Shown here piece after piece: positions 15,366-24,682 of a stretch of 64,000 nt of DNA. Position numbers and translations under genes: made by a program. Positions within the stretch are counted from its first letter, which is position 1, and each line of letters opens with the position of its first letter. A model generated the notes under the pieces. That model was not told where the DNA came from. It was given only the letters and a program-made list of their open reading frames with translations, and did no database searches. The DNA comes from JAAZLS01 sp964585925 (GTDB lineage Bacteria; Bacillota; Dethiobacteria; DTU022), in NCBI GenBank assembly GCA_964585925.1, contig CAZPFS010000005.1, positions 1 to 64,000 on the forward strand, read 5' to 3'.

Positions 15366-16727
15366 ATGGCTGTTACCGGAGAGCGGGTTCCTCCGCAAAG
15401 CATAGAGGCCGAACAATCTGTACTGGGTTCCATGTTGATCGACAAGGAAGCCATTTATACAGCTTCTGAACTATTGATGGGGGAGGATTTTTACCGTTCG
15501 TCCCACCAAAAAATATTTGAAGCCATCATATCGCTGAGTGACCGGGGTGAACCGGTGGATCTGATCACCCTTTCCGATGAGCTCAAATCCGGAAGCTGCC
15601 TGGAGGAAACCGGAGGGATGCAATATCTGGTTTCTTTGGCCGATGCTGTTCCCACCGCGGCCAATGTTCAGTATTATGCAGAAATTGTCAGAGAAAGAGC
15701 CATACTCAGGGCATTGATCAGCGGGTGTACACAGATCGTCACTTCCAGTTTCAGTTCTCCTCCGGATGTTGATGATTTTTTGGATCAGGCGGAACAAAAA
15801 ATATTTGAAATTGGGCGCAGGGGTAAACGACAGGGTTTTTCCTCCCTGAAGGAAGTTCTGGTACAAACCTTTGAGCGCATTGAAAAGCTCTATGATCACA
15901 AGAAAGGTGTAACTGGTATTTCATCGGGTTTTGTAGATATTGATTGTTTAAGTGCAGGCTTGCAGGAGGCGGATTTGATTATTGTTGCCGCCCGCCCCAG
16001 CATGGGCAAAACAACCCTCGCCCTGAACATTGCCCAGCACATTGCGGTTAATGAAAACAAGGCGGTGGCTTTTTTTAGTTTGGAAATGGCCAAAGAGCAA
16101 TTAGCCCAGCGCCTGCTCTCGGCACAGGCGCAGATTGATGCCCAAGACCTCCGCCGCGGCTTTTTGTCTCAGGAGGACTGGCAGAAACTGACCAGGGCGG
16201 TAGGTCCGTTGAGCACCGCTCCGTTGTATATTGATGATACACCTTCCCTTTCCGTCATGGAGTTGCGCTCCAAGGCCAGGCGTCTAAAAGCCGAAAAAGG
16301 GCTGGAAGCAATATTTGTTGATTATCTTCAGCTTATGAGGGGTCACGGCCGGGCGGAAAACAGACAGCAAGAGCTGTCTGAAATTTCACGATCGCTAAAA
16401 GCCCTGGCCAAGGAGCTGAGCGTACCGGTAATTGCGCTTTCCCAGCTGAGCCGGGCGGTAGAAAAAAGACCGAATCGCCGACCGATTTTAAGCGACCTCA
16501 TGGAATCGGGGGGTATTGAGGCCAACGCGGACATGGTTGTGTTCATATATCGGGAGGCTTATTATACACAGGATACGGAGTCCGGCAATGTGGCCGAGAT
16601 CATCATTGCCAAGCAGCGGAACGGCCCCACCGGCACGGTAAAGTTGTATTTTCTGGATCGCTACGGCAAATTTGCCAATATCGCCCGGGAAAATGAAGGT
16701 GAATATAGTGCCCCAGCAGAGGTATGA
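15366..16727 (+). CDS. dnaB: Replicative DNA helicase DnaB
   Basis: A 453-residue hexameric helicase (DnaC in Bacillus nomenclature). The N-terminal primase-interacting domain begins VPPQSIEAEQSVLGSMLIDKEA. The RecA-like domain has Walker A AARPSMGKTTLAL (about 210) and FFSLEMAKEQLAQRLL. Further motifs are IFVDYLQLM and LSQLSRAVEKRP. The RBS CAAGGAGGG precedes ATG 15366; the longer in-frame extension overlaps lonC and is not homologous. No intein is present. Confidence 0.97.
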   Translation: MAVTGERVPPQSIEAEQSVLGSMLIDKEAIYTASELLMGEDFYRSSHQKIFEAIISLSDRGEPVDLITLSDELKSGSCLEETGGMQYLVSLADAVPTAANVQYYAEIVRERAILRALISGCTQIVTSSFSSPPDVDDFLDQAEQKIFEIGRRGKRQGFSSLKEVLVQTFERIEKLYDHKKGVTGISSGFVDIDCLSAGLQEADLIIVAARPSMGKTTLALNIAQHIAVNENKAVAFFSLEMAKEQLAQRLLSAQAQIDAQDLRRGFLSQEDWQKLTRAVGPLSTAPLYIDDTPSLSVMELRSKARRLKAEKGLEAIFVDYLQLMRGHGRAENRQQELSEISRSLKALAKELSVPVIALSQLSRAVEKRPNRRPILSDLMESGGIEANADMVVFIYREAYYTQDTESGNVAEIIIAKQRNGPTGTVKLYFLDRYGKFANIARENEGEYSAPAEV

Positions 16728-18087
16728 CGTAATAATTATTGGCGCAGGCCCTGCCGGTATCTTTACGGCCCTGGAGTTAAGCCGGCGTTCCCAGGCCAGA
16801 ATATTGATATTGGAGCAGGGGCCGGCGCTGGAAAAGCGGAACTGTTCCCGGCGGATTGGGAAACAATGTCTGCACTGCCGTCCCTGCCGGGTTACCAGCG
16901 GTTGGGGGGGGGCAGGTGCGTTCAGCGATGGAAAGCTGACCCTGGCCCCTGAAATCGGCGGTTTTTTAAATGAATATGTTTCTCCTTCGGTATTAAACGA
17001 ACTTATCGGTTACGTGGAACAAACTTTTCTTTCCTTCGGCGCTCCTGATTGCTTGTATGGAACCGACCGGGAAGGGGTGAAGGAACTGCAGCGCAGGGCG
17101 GCTGCCGCCGGATTGAGTCTGATCCCGGCCCGAATCAGGCATCTGGGCACCGAAAACTGTTTTGGTATACTGCAGCGTATCTATCAGCAACTGTCCGCCC
17201 GAGTGGAAATATCCGTTGATACACAGGTAACCGAGATACTGGCCGGCAGCCGGGCAATAAAGGGAGTCAAGCTGGCCTCCGGGGAGATTATCGGTGCGCG
17301 TTATGTGGTATGCAGTCCCGGACGTTCAGGGGCGGAATGGTTCCAACAGGAGGCACTTCGCCTGGGGTTAAAAGGGACCAACAACCCGGTGGATATCGGG
17401 CTCCGGGTAGAAATTCCGGCAGTGCTGATGGAGCCCCTTACCAACCAGGTGTACGAACCCAAATTAATATACTATTCACCGTATTTTGACGATCGAGTCC
17501 GCACTTTCTGCATGAATCCACATGGAGTAGTGGTAATGGAAAATAACGCGGGGACAGTCACGGTCAACGGTCACAGTTATGCCCGTAAAAAAACAGAGAA
17601 TACCAATTTTGCACTGTTGGTCAGCAAAACTTTTACCGAGCCGTTTAATGAGCCGATCAGTTACGGCAAGAATATTGCCGGGCTGGCCAATATGTTGGGA
17701 TACGGAGTGCTGGTGCAGCGATTGGGGGATTTACTGATGGGTCGACGCTCTACAAGAGAACGCATCTTGCGGGGGATGGTCCGTCCCTCCCTGGAAGAGG
17801 CTACACCCGGTGATCTGAGCCTGGTTTTGCCTTATCGCCATCTGCGCTCGATAATGGAAATGCTGGAGGCTTTGGACAGGCTGGCGCCGGGGGTAAATTC
17901 CCGCCATACACTGCTGTACGGCCTGGAGGTCAAGTTCTATTCTTTTCGGGTGCAGGTGGACAACCAACTGCATACCGGCATTAAGGGTTTGTTTGCCGTT
18001 GGCGACGGAGCAGGGATTACCCGGGGATTGGTCCAGTCCTCCGCCTCAGGGGTGCTTGCCGCCCGGGAAATAGCAAATAGTTTATAA
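16708..18087 (+). CDS. COG2509-type FAD-dependent dehydrogenase
   Basis: A protein of about 459 residues. The N-terminal Rossmann motif DVIIIGAGPAGIFTALEL binds FAD, and a late GLFAVGDGAGITRGLVQSSA closes the FAD site. A cysteine cluster (CLHCRPC, with an earlier CSRRIGKQC) follows the Rossmann fold, then SGWGGAGAFSDGKLTL. This is the uncharacterised FAD-dependent dehydrogenase family; its substrate is unknown. GTG 16708 is preceded by GAAGGTGA at good spacing and overlaps the dnaB end by 20 bp. ATG 16693 is an alternative start. Confidence 0.8.
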   Translation: MPQQRYDVIIIGAGPAGIFTALELSRRSQARILILEQGPALEKRNCSRRIGKQCLHCRPCRVTSGWGGAGAFSDGKLTLAPEIGGFLNEYVSPSVLNELIGYVEQTFLSFGAPDCLYGTDREGVKELQRRAAAAGLSLIPARIRHLGTENCFGILQRIYQQLSARVEISVDTQVTEILAGSRAIKGVKLASGEIIGARYVVCSPGRSGAEWFQQEALRLGLKGTNNPVDIGLRVEIPAVLMEPLTNQVYEPKLIYYSPYFDDRVRTFCMNPHGVVVMENNAGTVTVNGHSYARKKTENTNFALLVSKTFTEPFNEPISYGKNIAGLANMLGYGVLVQRLGDLLMGRRSTRERILRGMVRPSLEEATPGDLSLVLPYRHLRSIMEMLEALDRLAPGVNSRHTLLYGLEVKFYSFRVQVDNQLHTGIKGLFAVGDGAGITRGLVQSSASGVLAAREIANSL

Positions 18088-18182
18088 AAAGGAGCTCGAA
18101 GAATAAAATAATCCTGGGAAGGTTAATAATACCTGCCAAGGAGGTTTTTAACTGCTGTCTGGTAAAAATATTTTCAATGTCA

Positions 18183-18213
18183 GCAGGAATATACAGGAAG
18201 CAACCAGAATTTA
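18183..18213 (+). repeat. Intergenic element GCAGGAAT-N15-AGAATTTA, copy 2
   Basis: GCAGGAAT (18183-18190), 15 nt, then AGAATTTA (18206-18213), in the leader before the G5/M23 gene. It is like the copies at 10724 and 30588. Function unknown. Confidence 0.4.
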
Positions 18214-18216
18214 ACA

Positions 18217-18246
18217 GGGTATATTTTTAAAGGGGTATATTTTAAA
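18217..18246 (+). repeat. Tandem AT-rich direct repeat
   Basis: GGGTATATTTTTAAA (18217-18231) is followed after one G by GGGTATATTTTAAA (18233-18246): two copies differing by one T. It lies 50 bp before the G5/M23 start. It may be a regulatory repeat or simple slippage. Confidence 0.5.
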
Positions 18247-18297
18247 GCAGACCCTTTGACGGCAACTCCTGGGCATCTTAGGCAAAGGAGGCAATCT

Positions 18298-19725
18298 ATG
18301 AAGGTCTGGACAATAGCGCCTTTATTACAGGTGCTGGCGGTTAAAACAAGTCGGATTTACCGTTACAGCACCTTAAATAAGTGGCGTCTTTGGTTAAAGG
18401 GGAGAACGTTGCACTGGGCGGTTTATTTAACCTCGGCTTCCCTTCTTCTGGGGTTGATTATGGGCATGGTCAACTACCGGCAAAGCTTTTTCCAGGTAGT
18501 GTTGCTGGATGGCCGGGAAATCGGTCTGGTCCGTGAAACCAGGGAACTTGAGGAATTTTTAGGTTCCCTTAATGATAAATGCAGCCGTCTTTACGGCATG
18601 CCGGTAATGCCTTTGCAGGAAATTGTTTTCTGCCGGGAATACCGTCCCGGCGGTGATGCCAATCTCCCATTGGTTAAAGAAACCCTGCGGCAACGGTTAA
18701 CTATGGTTTCCGATGCGGTAATGATCACCGTGGATGGAAAACCGGCAGTGCCGGTAAAAGACGAACAGGAAGTGGACGGCGTAATTGACCTGCTTGGGCG
18801 GAACTATACCGCTCAAAATGAAGGGGTCAGGTTGCTGGAGGTAGCCCTATCGGAACAGGTGGAGGGAGAAAAATGCCTGGTAAAACCCGAGGAGATCTGC
18901 ACGGCAGATAGGGCGGCCCGGCTGTTGGCGGATGGGGAATCTAATCGGGAAATATATACTGTTTCCCGGGGAAATACCTTTCCCAATCTTTCCGGATTAC
19001 CGGCGCCCGTCGAGGAGGAAATGGACGCATCAGGAAATCCGATGCCGGAAGTGCATGTGATTACCGTGGAAGAGGTCACCCAGATTGAACAGGTGCCCTT
19101 TTCCACCATGTATACCTGGACCTCCAGCTTGTGGAATGTGCAATCCAGGGTGGTTACTCCCGGCAAACCAGGTGCCAGGAATGTGGTTTATCATGTGACC
19201 CGGGAAAACGGGGTGGAAACGGGCCGCCAAAAGATTTCTGAAACCATTCTCGAGCTACCGGTATCGCAGGTGATTGAGCGGGGTACCGCCCGCGTGCCTT
19301 CATATGGGACCGGACAATTTATATGGCCGATCCCATCCAGTGTTGATCGGGGAGGGCGGATAACCCAGGGGTTTCGGGGCTATGCCCACCGGGGGATCGA
19401 TATATCTTCCACTGCCGGGACAAGTACCCCTATACTTGCTGCGGACAAAGGGGTAGTGGTGCAAACAGGCAACCGGGGGAGCCTTGGAAATTATATTATT
19501 ATTTACCATGGCCAACATTATACGGTCTACCTGCACAACTCGCGAAATTTGGTCTCGGCCGGCAATGTGGTTGAAAAAGGCCAGACTATCGCCTATATGG
19601 GATGTACAGGCCGTTCAACCGGGGTTCATTTGCATTTTGAAATCCGCCGCAGCGATGGCTCCGGTCAGTGGCTGACCTGGGACAGCAACCCCCCGTTAAA
19701 TCCCCTGGATTTCTTCCATCCCTAG
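18298..19725 (+). CDS. G5 domain / M23 (LytM) peptidase, membrane-anchored
   Basis: A 475-residue protein: basic N-terminus, one transmembrane helix (about 41-58), a long extracytoplasmic region, a G5 domain and a C-terminal LytM domain. The G5 domain (about 245-330) contains VEEVTQIEQVPFSTMYTW and VVTPGKPGARNVVYHVTREN. The LytM zinc ligands HRGIDIS and HLHFEI are intact. G5 domains bind glycans, and the architecture fits a wall hydrolase. ATG 18298 has a good RBS (AAAGGAGG); the 14-residue upstream extension is rejected. Confidence 0.88.
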   Translation: MKVWTIAPLLQVLAVKTSRIYRYSTLNKWRLWLKGRTLHWAVYLTSASLLLGLIMGMVNYRQSFFQVVLLDGREIGLVRETRELEEFLGSLNDKCSRLYGMPVMPLQEIVFCREYRPGGDANLPLVKETLRQRLTMVSDAVMITVDGKPAVPVKDEQEVDGVIDLLGRNYTAQNEGVRLLEVALSEQVEGEKCLVKPEEICTADRAARLLADGESNREIYTVSRGNTFPNLSGLPAPVEEEMDASGNPMPEVHVITVEEVTQIEQVPFSTMYTWTSSLWNVQSRVVTPGKPGARNVVYHVTRENGVETGRQKISETILELPVSQVIERGTARVPSYGTGQFIWPIPSSVDRGGRITQGFRGYAHRGIDISSTAGTSTPILAADKGVVVQTGNRGSLGNYIIIYHGQHYTVYLHNSRNLVSAGNVVEKGQTIAYMGCTGRSTGVHLHFEIRRSDGSGQWLTWDSNPPLNPLDFFHP

Positions 19726-19734
19726 GGGAGATTC

Positions 19735-19930
19735 AAATGGGGACCTAAAATGGGGACAGTCTTATCTTGCGAGACTGTCCCCTGACCTCAGCCAGAAACT
19801 CTTTCCGATGGTGGCCTAAAAAGGGGACAGACCTCTGATTGCAGATCTGCCCCCTTACCTTATTCCTGGCAGAACCGTCTCCATACCCTCCGGTAGGGAA
19901 AGTTCTATCACGCAGAACTGTCCCCATACC
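19735..19930. repeat. Cluster of three GGGGACAG-type palindromes (REP/MITE-like)
   Basis: Three successive imperfect inverted repeats. First, GGGGACAGTCT (19752-19762) against AGACTGTCCCC (19772-19782), an 11-bp perfect stem. Second, GGGGACAGA (19823-19831) against TCTGCCCCC (19846-19854), one mismatch. Third, GGTA-GGG...AGTTCT (19892-19906) against AGAACT...CCCC-TACC (19914-19930), imperfect. Extra GGGGAC motifs precede the first. Such units resemble REP sequences mobilised by IS200-like (RAYT) transposases; no transposase is in the window. They fill most of the gap before walR. Confidence 0.6.
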
Positions 19931-19999
19931 CCAGCAGGAGATCCCCACCGTTTGAGCGAAAGGTTACATAAATATTTTTTCAAAGATGAAGCGGAGAAC

Positions 20000-20701
20000 A
20001 TGGCGGAAAAAATATTAGTGGTAGACGACGAGCGTCCCATCGCGGAAATCATAAAATACAATCTCGAAAAGGAAGGTTTCGAGGTAATTATGGCTTTTGA
20101 TGGTCAGGAAGCCCTTGATTTGCTGGCGGGGGAGGAACCCGACCTAATTATTCTTGATATCATGTTGCCCAAAAAGGATGGTTTTACCGTATGCCGGGAA
20201 ATTAGATCTTCCAGGCAGGTGCCGATAATTATGCTTTCCGCCAGGGAAACAGAGATCGACAAGGTGCTGGGGCTGGAATTGGGCGCCGATGATTATGTGA
20301 CCAAGCCGTTCAGTGCCCGGGAAATTACCGCCAGAGTCAAGGCTATTCTCAGACGATCAAAGGCAGCACCTCCGGAAGAGGAGGAATCAAAACAGCTTTG
20401 TTGTGGATCACTGGTGGTTGATCTGAACCGGATGGAAGTTTCCCGTGCCGGCAAGCCGATTGATCTGACCTATCGGGAATTCGAACTGTTGACATTCATG
20501 ATGCGGCGTCCGGGATATGTGTTAAGCCGGCAGCAACTCCTGGATGAGGTATGGGGCTATGATTATATACTTGACGAACGAACGGTTGATGTTACCGTAC
20601 GTCGACTGCGCGAAAAGATTGAGCTCAATGCGGCCGAGCCGGAGTATATTTACACCAAGCGGGGGGTTGGTTATTACTTCAAGGAGAGCACCCATGCTTA
20701 A
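20000..20701 (+). CDS. walR: Two-component response regulator WalR (YycF)
   Basis: A 233-residue OmpR/PhoB-type regulator. The receiver domain carries VVDDERPIAE, phospho-acceptor Asp in LIILDIMLPKKDG (about 54) and VTKPFSAREI. The C-terminal winged helix reads LTYREFELLTFMMRRPG and DERTVDVTVRRLREKIE. WalR controls wall hydrolases and is usually essential. ATG 20000 with a nearby GGAG is preferred to the longer frame from 19952. It overlaps walK by 8 bp. Confidence 0.92.
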   Translation: MAEKILVVDDERPIAEIIKYNLEKEGFEVIMAFDGQEALDLLAGEEPDLIILDIMLPKKDGFTVCREIRSSRQVPIIMLSARETEIDKVLGLELGADDYVTKPFSAREITARVKAILRRSKAAPPEEEESKQLCCGSLVVDLNRMEVSRAGKPIDLTYREFELLTFMMRRPGYVLSRQQLLDEVWGYDYILDERTVDVTVRRLREKIELNAAEPEYIYTKRGVGYYFKESTHA

Positions 20702-22478
20702 AAGCCTGCAGTGGAAAATCGTTTCAATTTATTCGCTTTTGTTACTGTTTACATTGCAGCTGATCGGGGTGTACCTGGTCCAGGGTCTTGAACGGTATTA
20801 TCTTGAAAATTACAGGGAAAACCTTGAAAACCAGGCTAAACTCCTTTCCACCTTTATCTCTCCCCGGCCACTGGAGGAAAGAAGTGCGGAGGATATAGCC
20901 TACCTGATAAAAGAGCTGCGGGGCCTGTGGGAAATGGATATAATGGTTCTCGATAACAGCGCACGGGTAGTGGGATCCTCGGGAAGCCAGGATATTATCG
21001 GCAGCCGCTTCATCCGGGAGGAGGTCCGAGAAGCCCTGTCCGGTACTACCGGCGGCACGATCAGAATCGAACCCTCTACCAAGGAAAGACGTTATTGTCT
21101 GGCGGTGCCCCTGATCAGCCGGGGAAATAAGGTGGGGCTGGTTTACTTGAGCGGCTCCTTAAGCAGCGTTGATCATACCCTCAACCAGATCAAAATGACA
21201 TTGATTACCGGATCCGGTATTGCGTTGGCCATCGGTCTTGGCCTGGGTTTAATATTGACCAAAGCAATAACGAGTCCTATTTTGGAGGTTACCCAAAAGG
21301 CGCATAAAATGGCCCAGGGTGATTTTTCACAGCGCATAAAGGTTGTCTCCGCCGATGAAATTGGACAACTGGGTTGTTCTTTTAACAATCTTTCTTCCCA
21401 ACTTAATCGGAGCCTGAAAGAAATTTCTTCAGAGAAAAACAAGGTGGAGGCCATTATAAATTATATGAATGACGGGGTAATTGCCTTGGATCCCGGGGGC
21501 ATTGTAATTCATATCAATCCGGCCGCCCGCAAAATGCTTTCCGCCTGGCCGGGCAACCGGCTTGAACTTGGGGATTGCGGGGCCGGGATGTTGGAGCGTT
21601 TTGCCGGCCCGCAGGGTGCTGCTATTCTCGAAAATCAGGGAGAACCGGTTAATTTTGAGGTGATGGGAAGGCAACCGCCGGGGGTATTTCAGGTTCAACT
21701 GGTTCCTTTTCAGCAGGAAGAAGGACACGGCGGCGGAACCCTGATTGTAATACATGACATTACACAGGAGAGAGAGCTTGTGCGGTTGCAGCAGGAATTC
21801 GTGGCCGATGTTTCCCATGAACTGGGCACTCCGTTGACTACTATCAAAAGCTATGTAGAAGCCCTCTTGGATGAGATTGCTCCCGATCAGGAACTGGGCC
21901 GTCATTTTTTAAAGGTCCTGGACAATGAAACCAACCGCATGGTTCGCCTGGTTAAGGATCTGCTGACCCTTTCCCTGCTGGATTCCCGGCAGATGGAACT
22001 GCACCGAACCAGAGTCATTCTGCCGGATCTGATCCGGGAGGCTGCCGATTATATCCATCAGGGGCCGGAAATTCGGCCAGACATGGTGTTCCATTTCCCC
22101 GATAATTTGCCGGCGGCCTGGATAGACCGGGGGCGGGCCATGCAGGTGGTAACAAATATCATCAAAAATGCGGTCAACTATACTCCCCCGGAAGGGGAGG
22201 TTCAGGTGGAAATATTGCCGCTGCCGGGATTTTTAAAAGTGATCATAGCCGATAACGGAATCGGCATTCCAAGCGAAGATCTTCCCCGGATATTTGAAAG
22301 GTTTTACCGGGTAAAAAAGGATCGTTCCCGGGGTTACGGGGGAACCGGACTGGGCCTGTCCATAGCCCGCAAAATTGTGGAGGCCCATGAAGGAGAAATC
22401 GGGATAGAAAGCACTCCGGGGGAAGGAACCACAGTCTGGTTTACTTTTCCGGTCGGCGAGCGAGGTGGCCCGGGTTGA
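20694..22478 (+). CDS. walK: Sensor histidine kinase WalK (YycG)
   Basis: A 594-residue sensor kinase. It has transmembrane helices at about 8-30 and 165-190 flanking an extracytoplasmic domain, then a HAMP domain, a PAS-like domain, a dimerisation domain and an ATPase domain. The H-box reads VSHELGTPLTTIKSYVEAL (His375) with Gly378 where nearly all HisKA kinases have Arg (HELRTPL). The N box (IIKNAVNYTPPEG) and G boxes (DNGIGIP, GGTGLGLSIARKIVE) are normal. The operon walR-walK-yycH-yycI identifies it. Confidence 0.92.
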   Translation: MLKSLQWKIVSIYSLLLLFTLQLIGVYLVQGLERYYLENYRENLENQAKLLSTFISPRPLEERSAEDIAYLIKELRGLWEMDIMVLDNSARVVGSSGSQDIIGSRFIREEVREALSGTTGGTIRIEPSTKERRYCLAVPLISRGNKVGLVYLSGSLSSVDHTLNQIKMTLITGSGIALAIGLGLGLILTKAITSPILEVTQKAHKMAQGDFSQRIKVVSADEIGQLGCSFNNLSSQLNRSLKEISSEKNKVEAIINYMNDGVIALDPGGIVIHINPAARKMLSAWPGNRLELGDCGAGMLERFAGPQGAAILENQGEPVNFEVMGRQPPGVFQVQLVPFQQEEGHGGGTLIVIHDITQERELVRLQQEFVADVSHELGTPLTTIKSYVEALLDEIAPDQELGRHFLKVLDNETNRMVRLVKDLLTLSLLDSRQMELHRTRVILPDLIREAADYIHQGPEIRPDMVFHFPDNLPAAWIDRGRAMQVVTNIIKNAVNYTPPEGEVQVEILPLPGFLKVIIADNGIGIPSEDLPRIFERFYRVKKDRSRGYGGTGLGLSIARKIVEAHEGEIGIESTPGEGTTVWFTFPVGERGGPG

Positions 22479-23788
22479 AACAAAGGCTGACTACCCTTTT
22501 ACTTGCGGTATTGGTATTGTCCAGTCTGGTTCTGACTTACCAGCTTTGGTACGGCCGCCACCGCTATGATCCGGTGGACCAAGAAGTCCCTGAAAGGGTA
22601 TTTTTTGAAGCGCCCCGTTCACTGGCCGATATCATTACCCCGGAGCGGATCATAGTTGAGACCGGCAATGGATGCCATCTGCTCAGGCATGGGCAGGAAT
22701 GTTTTACATTGGTCTGGGATGAGTTTTCCAGAGCCTTGCAGGACCTTGCCGGGTATGATTACCGGGCTACGGAATCACTGGAAGATGCCCGTTCGGTCAT
22801 GAAAATAATTTTTGATCCTTTGCTTCCCGTGGGTGCAGGCACTCCCTGGCTGGGTAATGACCGTTACCGTGAGATCAGCATGATCGAATTGTGGTCTTAT
22901 GAGGATGAATCTTGGGCAGTTTTACACGAGCCCAGGGGGGGGGAGATGGCCCTGAGGCTGTCCGGGCTGCCGGCTGCTGCTATTCAGGGGATGATTCCCG
23001 AGGGTTTGCCCGATTATGGATTGTTGACACCCGATCTGCCCGGTTCCCTGTCTGCCGGCCGGCTTGCTCTGGAGGGGGAGCTGTATGTGCCTCTTTCCCC
23101 GGTAGTAATCCCCGAGTTCAATTTACAAAAAGAATATCTGGACTGGGACCGGTTGGTGGATGCTTTTTTTGTGGATCGCGGATTGGTGCGAAAAATTCAG
23201 GAAAAAGGCGGCGCCGTGATCTACACAGACGGCACCAAGGGTTTAAGAATCAAACAGGGGGTAGGGTTTTCTGATCCCGTTCAGGAAAAGAGCTTTGTCG
23301 CTATTTCTTATTTATCCGCCTTGAGTGCCTGCAGTAAATATGTCTGCTCATATGGGGGATGGCCCGAGGAGCTGCGTTTACAAAAGCTGTCGATCGACAA
23401 CAAAGGCCGTTACCCCCTATACCAGGCTTACCTGAAATATTACAGGGAAGGACTTCCTTTGGTGGGGGCCAACCAGGCCCTTTCACTGGTATTTGGCGGC
23501 AGCGGCCTGGTGGAATATTTTCGTATAGTCCATCTCTTTCAGCCATCCGGCAACGAGGTTTGTGAAATCAGCTCATATTCCCAGGCAATAGAGGAATCGG
23601 TGAATGTATATTGCCGGCAATATGGGGAAACCGAACCTCTGGTGTTGGAGGAAATCGATCTGGTATATGCCGAGACCGGCCCCTCCTACCAACTTGTTGC
23701 TGTCCCGGCATGGCTTGTTCAAATAAACGGAAAACGGATCATGTTACATGCCGGAGAGCTGTCCCTGTTGGAAGGCGGGGGATCATGA
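22475..23788 (+). CDS. yycH: YycH family regulator of WalK
   Basis: A 437-residue protein with an N-terminal transmembrane anchor (LLLAVLVLSSLVLTYQLWYG) followed by a large extracytoplasmic domain. YycH proteins contact the WalK sensor and tune its activity. Sequence conservation is low, so the call rests on topology, length and place between walK and yycI. The start is TTG 22475, overlapping the walK stop, with GAGGTGG upstream. Confidence 0.82.
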   Translation: MKQRLTTLLLAVLVLSSLVLTYQLWYGRHRYDPVDQEVPERVFFEAPRSLADIITPERIIVETGNGCHLLRHGQECFTLVWDEFSRALQDLAGYDYRATESLEDARSVMKIIFDPLLPVGAGTPWLGNDRYREISMIELWSYEDESWAVLHEPRGGEMALRLSGLPAAAIQGMIPEGLPDYGLLTPDLPGSLSAGRLALEGELYVPLSPVVIPEFNLQKEYLDWDRLVDAFFVDRGLVRKIQEKGGAVIYTDGTKGLRIKQGVGFSDPVQEKSFVAISYLSALSACSKYVCSYGGWPEELRLQKLSIDNKGRYPLYQAYLKYYREGLPLVGANQALSLVFGGSGLVEYFRIVHLFQPSGNEVCEISSYSQAIEESVNVYCRQYGETEPLVLEEIDLVYAETGPSYQLVAVPAWLVQINGKRIMLHAGELSLLEGGGS

Positions 23789-24666
23789 ACACGGTAAGAG
23801 CCAAGATTGCGTTGATAGCGGCTTTCCTGGGCATAAATCTATTTTTGGTATATATCCTTTTTCAATCTGATTTCAGAGGAGCGCCTTCATCTGAACTGTC
23901 TGCAGAGAGATTAAAAAAGATCGAAAACATTATCCGGGACGCCGGGTATGTGCCGGAGATCCCTCTGGATCGGGCCATGCGGGCAGGGACCTTTATTACA
24001 GTGTCGCCGTATCCGGGACAACGTTCGTTGGTGGCTGAAGATGCATATTCTGTCACCAGCAAAGACCAATCGAATATTTACCATTGCCCGGGAAAAGAGG
24101 TCGAGTTTTATTCAGATGGGCGGACAGAGATCCGCTATATGCCGGGAGTGCCGCTGGATCTCCTGGGAGCGACTGAAGAGGCTGCCAGGCAACAGGTGGA
24201 GGCTTTTTTGAAGGACAATTTTTCTTTCCAGCAATTAAAATTTGATCTGATACAGGAAGGCGGCCCCGAGGAGAGAATTATTACCTATATTCAAGGTGTA
24301 GAGGGGGCGGGTTTATATTCCAGTTTTGTCAGGGCCACCGTCAAAGAGGGCGGTTTAGTATCGGTGGAATATTTCTGGCATAATGTTCTCGAAAGGCCAC
24401 CACAGGAACAGCCTATAAATATGATCTCATCGGCGGAGGCGCTGTTAAAACTTGTGGAGGAGTTGGGCTCTGCCGACCAGACCCGCCATATTATCCGGCT
24501 GGATCTGGGTTATTATTCCCAAGAATATGAGGCCGAACAATGGGACGTACCTCCAGTATGGCGGATTATCATAGATTACCGGCAAACTTATTATATCAAT
24601 GCCTTTACCGGTTATTTGGAACACAGTTTGAATATAAATGGGGATGGCGGAACTTTTCAATTCTAA
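23785..24666 (+). CDS. yycI: YycI family regulator of WalK
   Basis: A 293-residue protein beginning with a transmembrane helix (RAKIALIAAFLGINLFLVYILF) followed by an extracytoplasmic region. The C-terminus VPPVWRIIIDYRQTYYINAFTGYLE is typical of the YycI/YycH-like two-domain fold. In Bacillus it works with YycH to hold WalK in check. ATG 23785 overlaps the yycH stop; the longer upstream frame lies inside yycH and is spurious. Confidence 0.85.
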   Translation: MNTVRAKIALIAAFLGINLFLVYILFQSDFRGAPSSELSAERLKKIENIIRDAGYVPEIPLDRAMRAGTFITVSPYPGQRSLVAEDAYSVTSKDQSNIYHCPGKEVEFYSDGRTEIRYMPGVPLDLLGATEEAARQQVEAFLKDNFSFQQLKFDLIQEGGPEERIITYIQGVEGAGLYSSFVRATVKEGGLVSVEYFWHNVLERPPQEQPINMISSAEALLKLVEELGSADQTRHIIRLDLGYYSQEYEAEQWDVPPVWRIIIDYRQTYYINAFTGYLEHSLNINGDGGTFQF

Positions 24667-24682
24667 TTTGGAGGAGGGGCAA

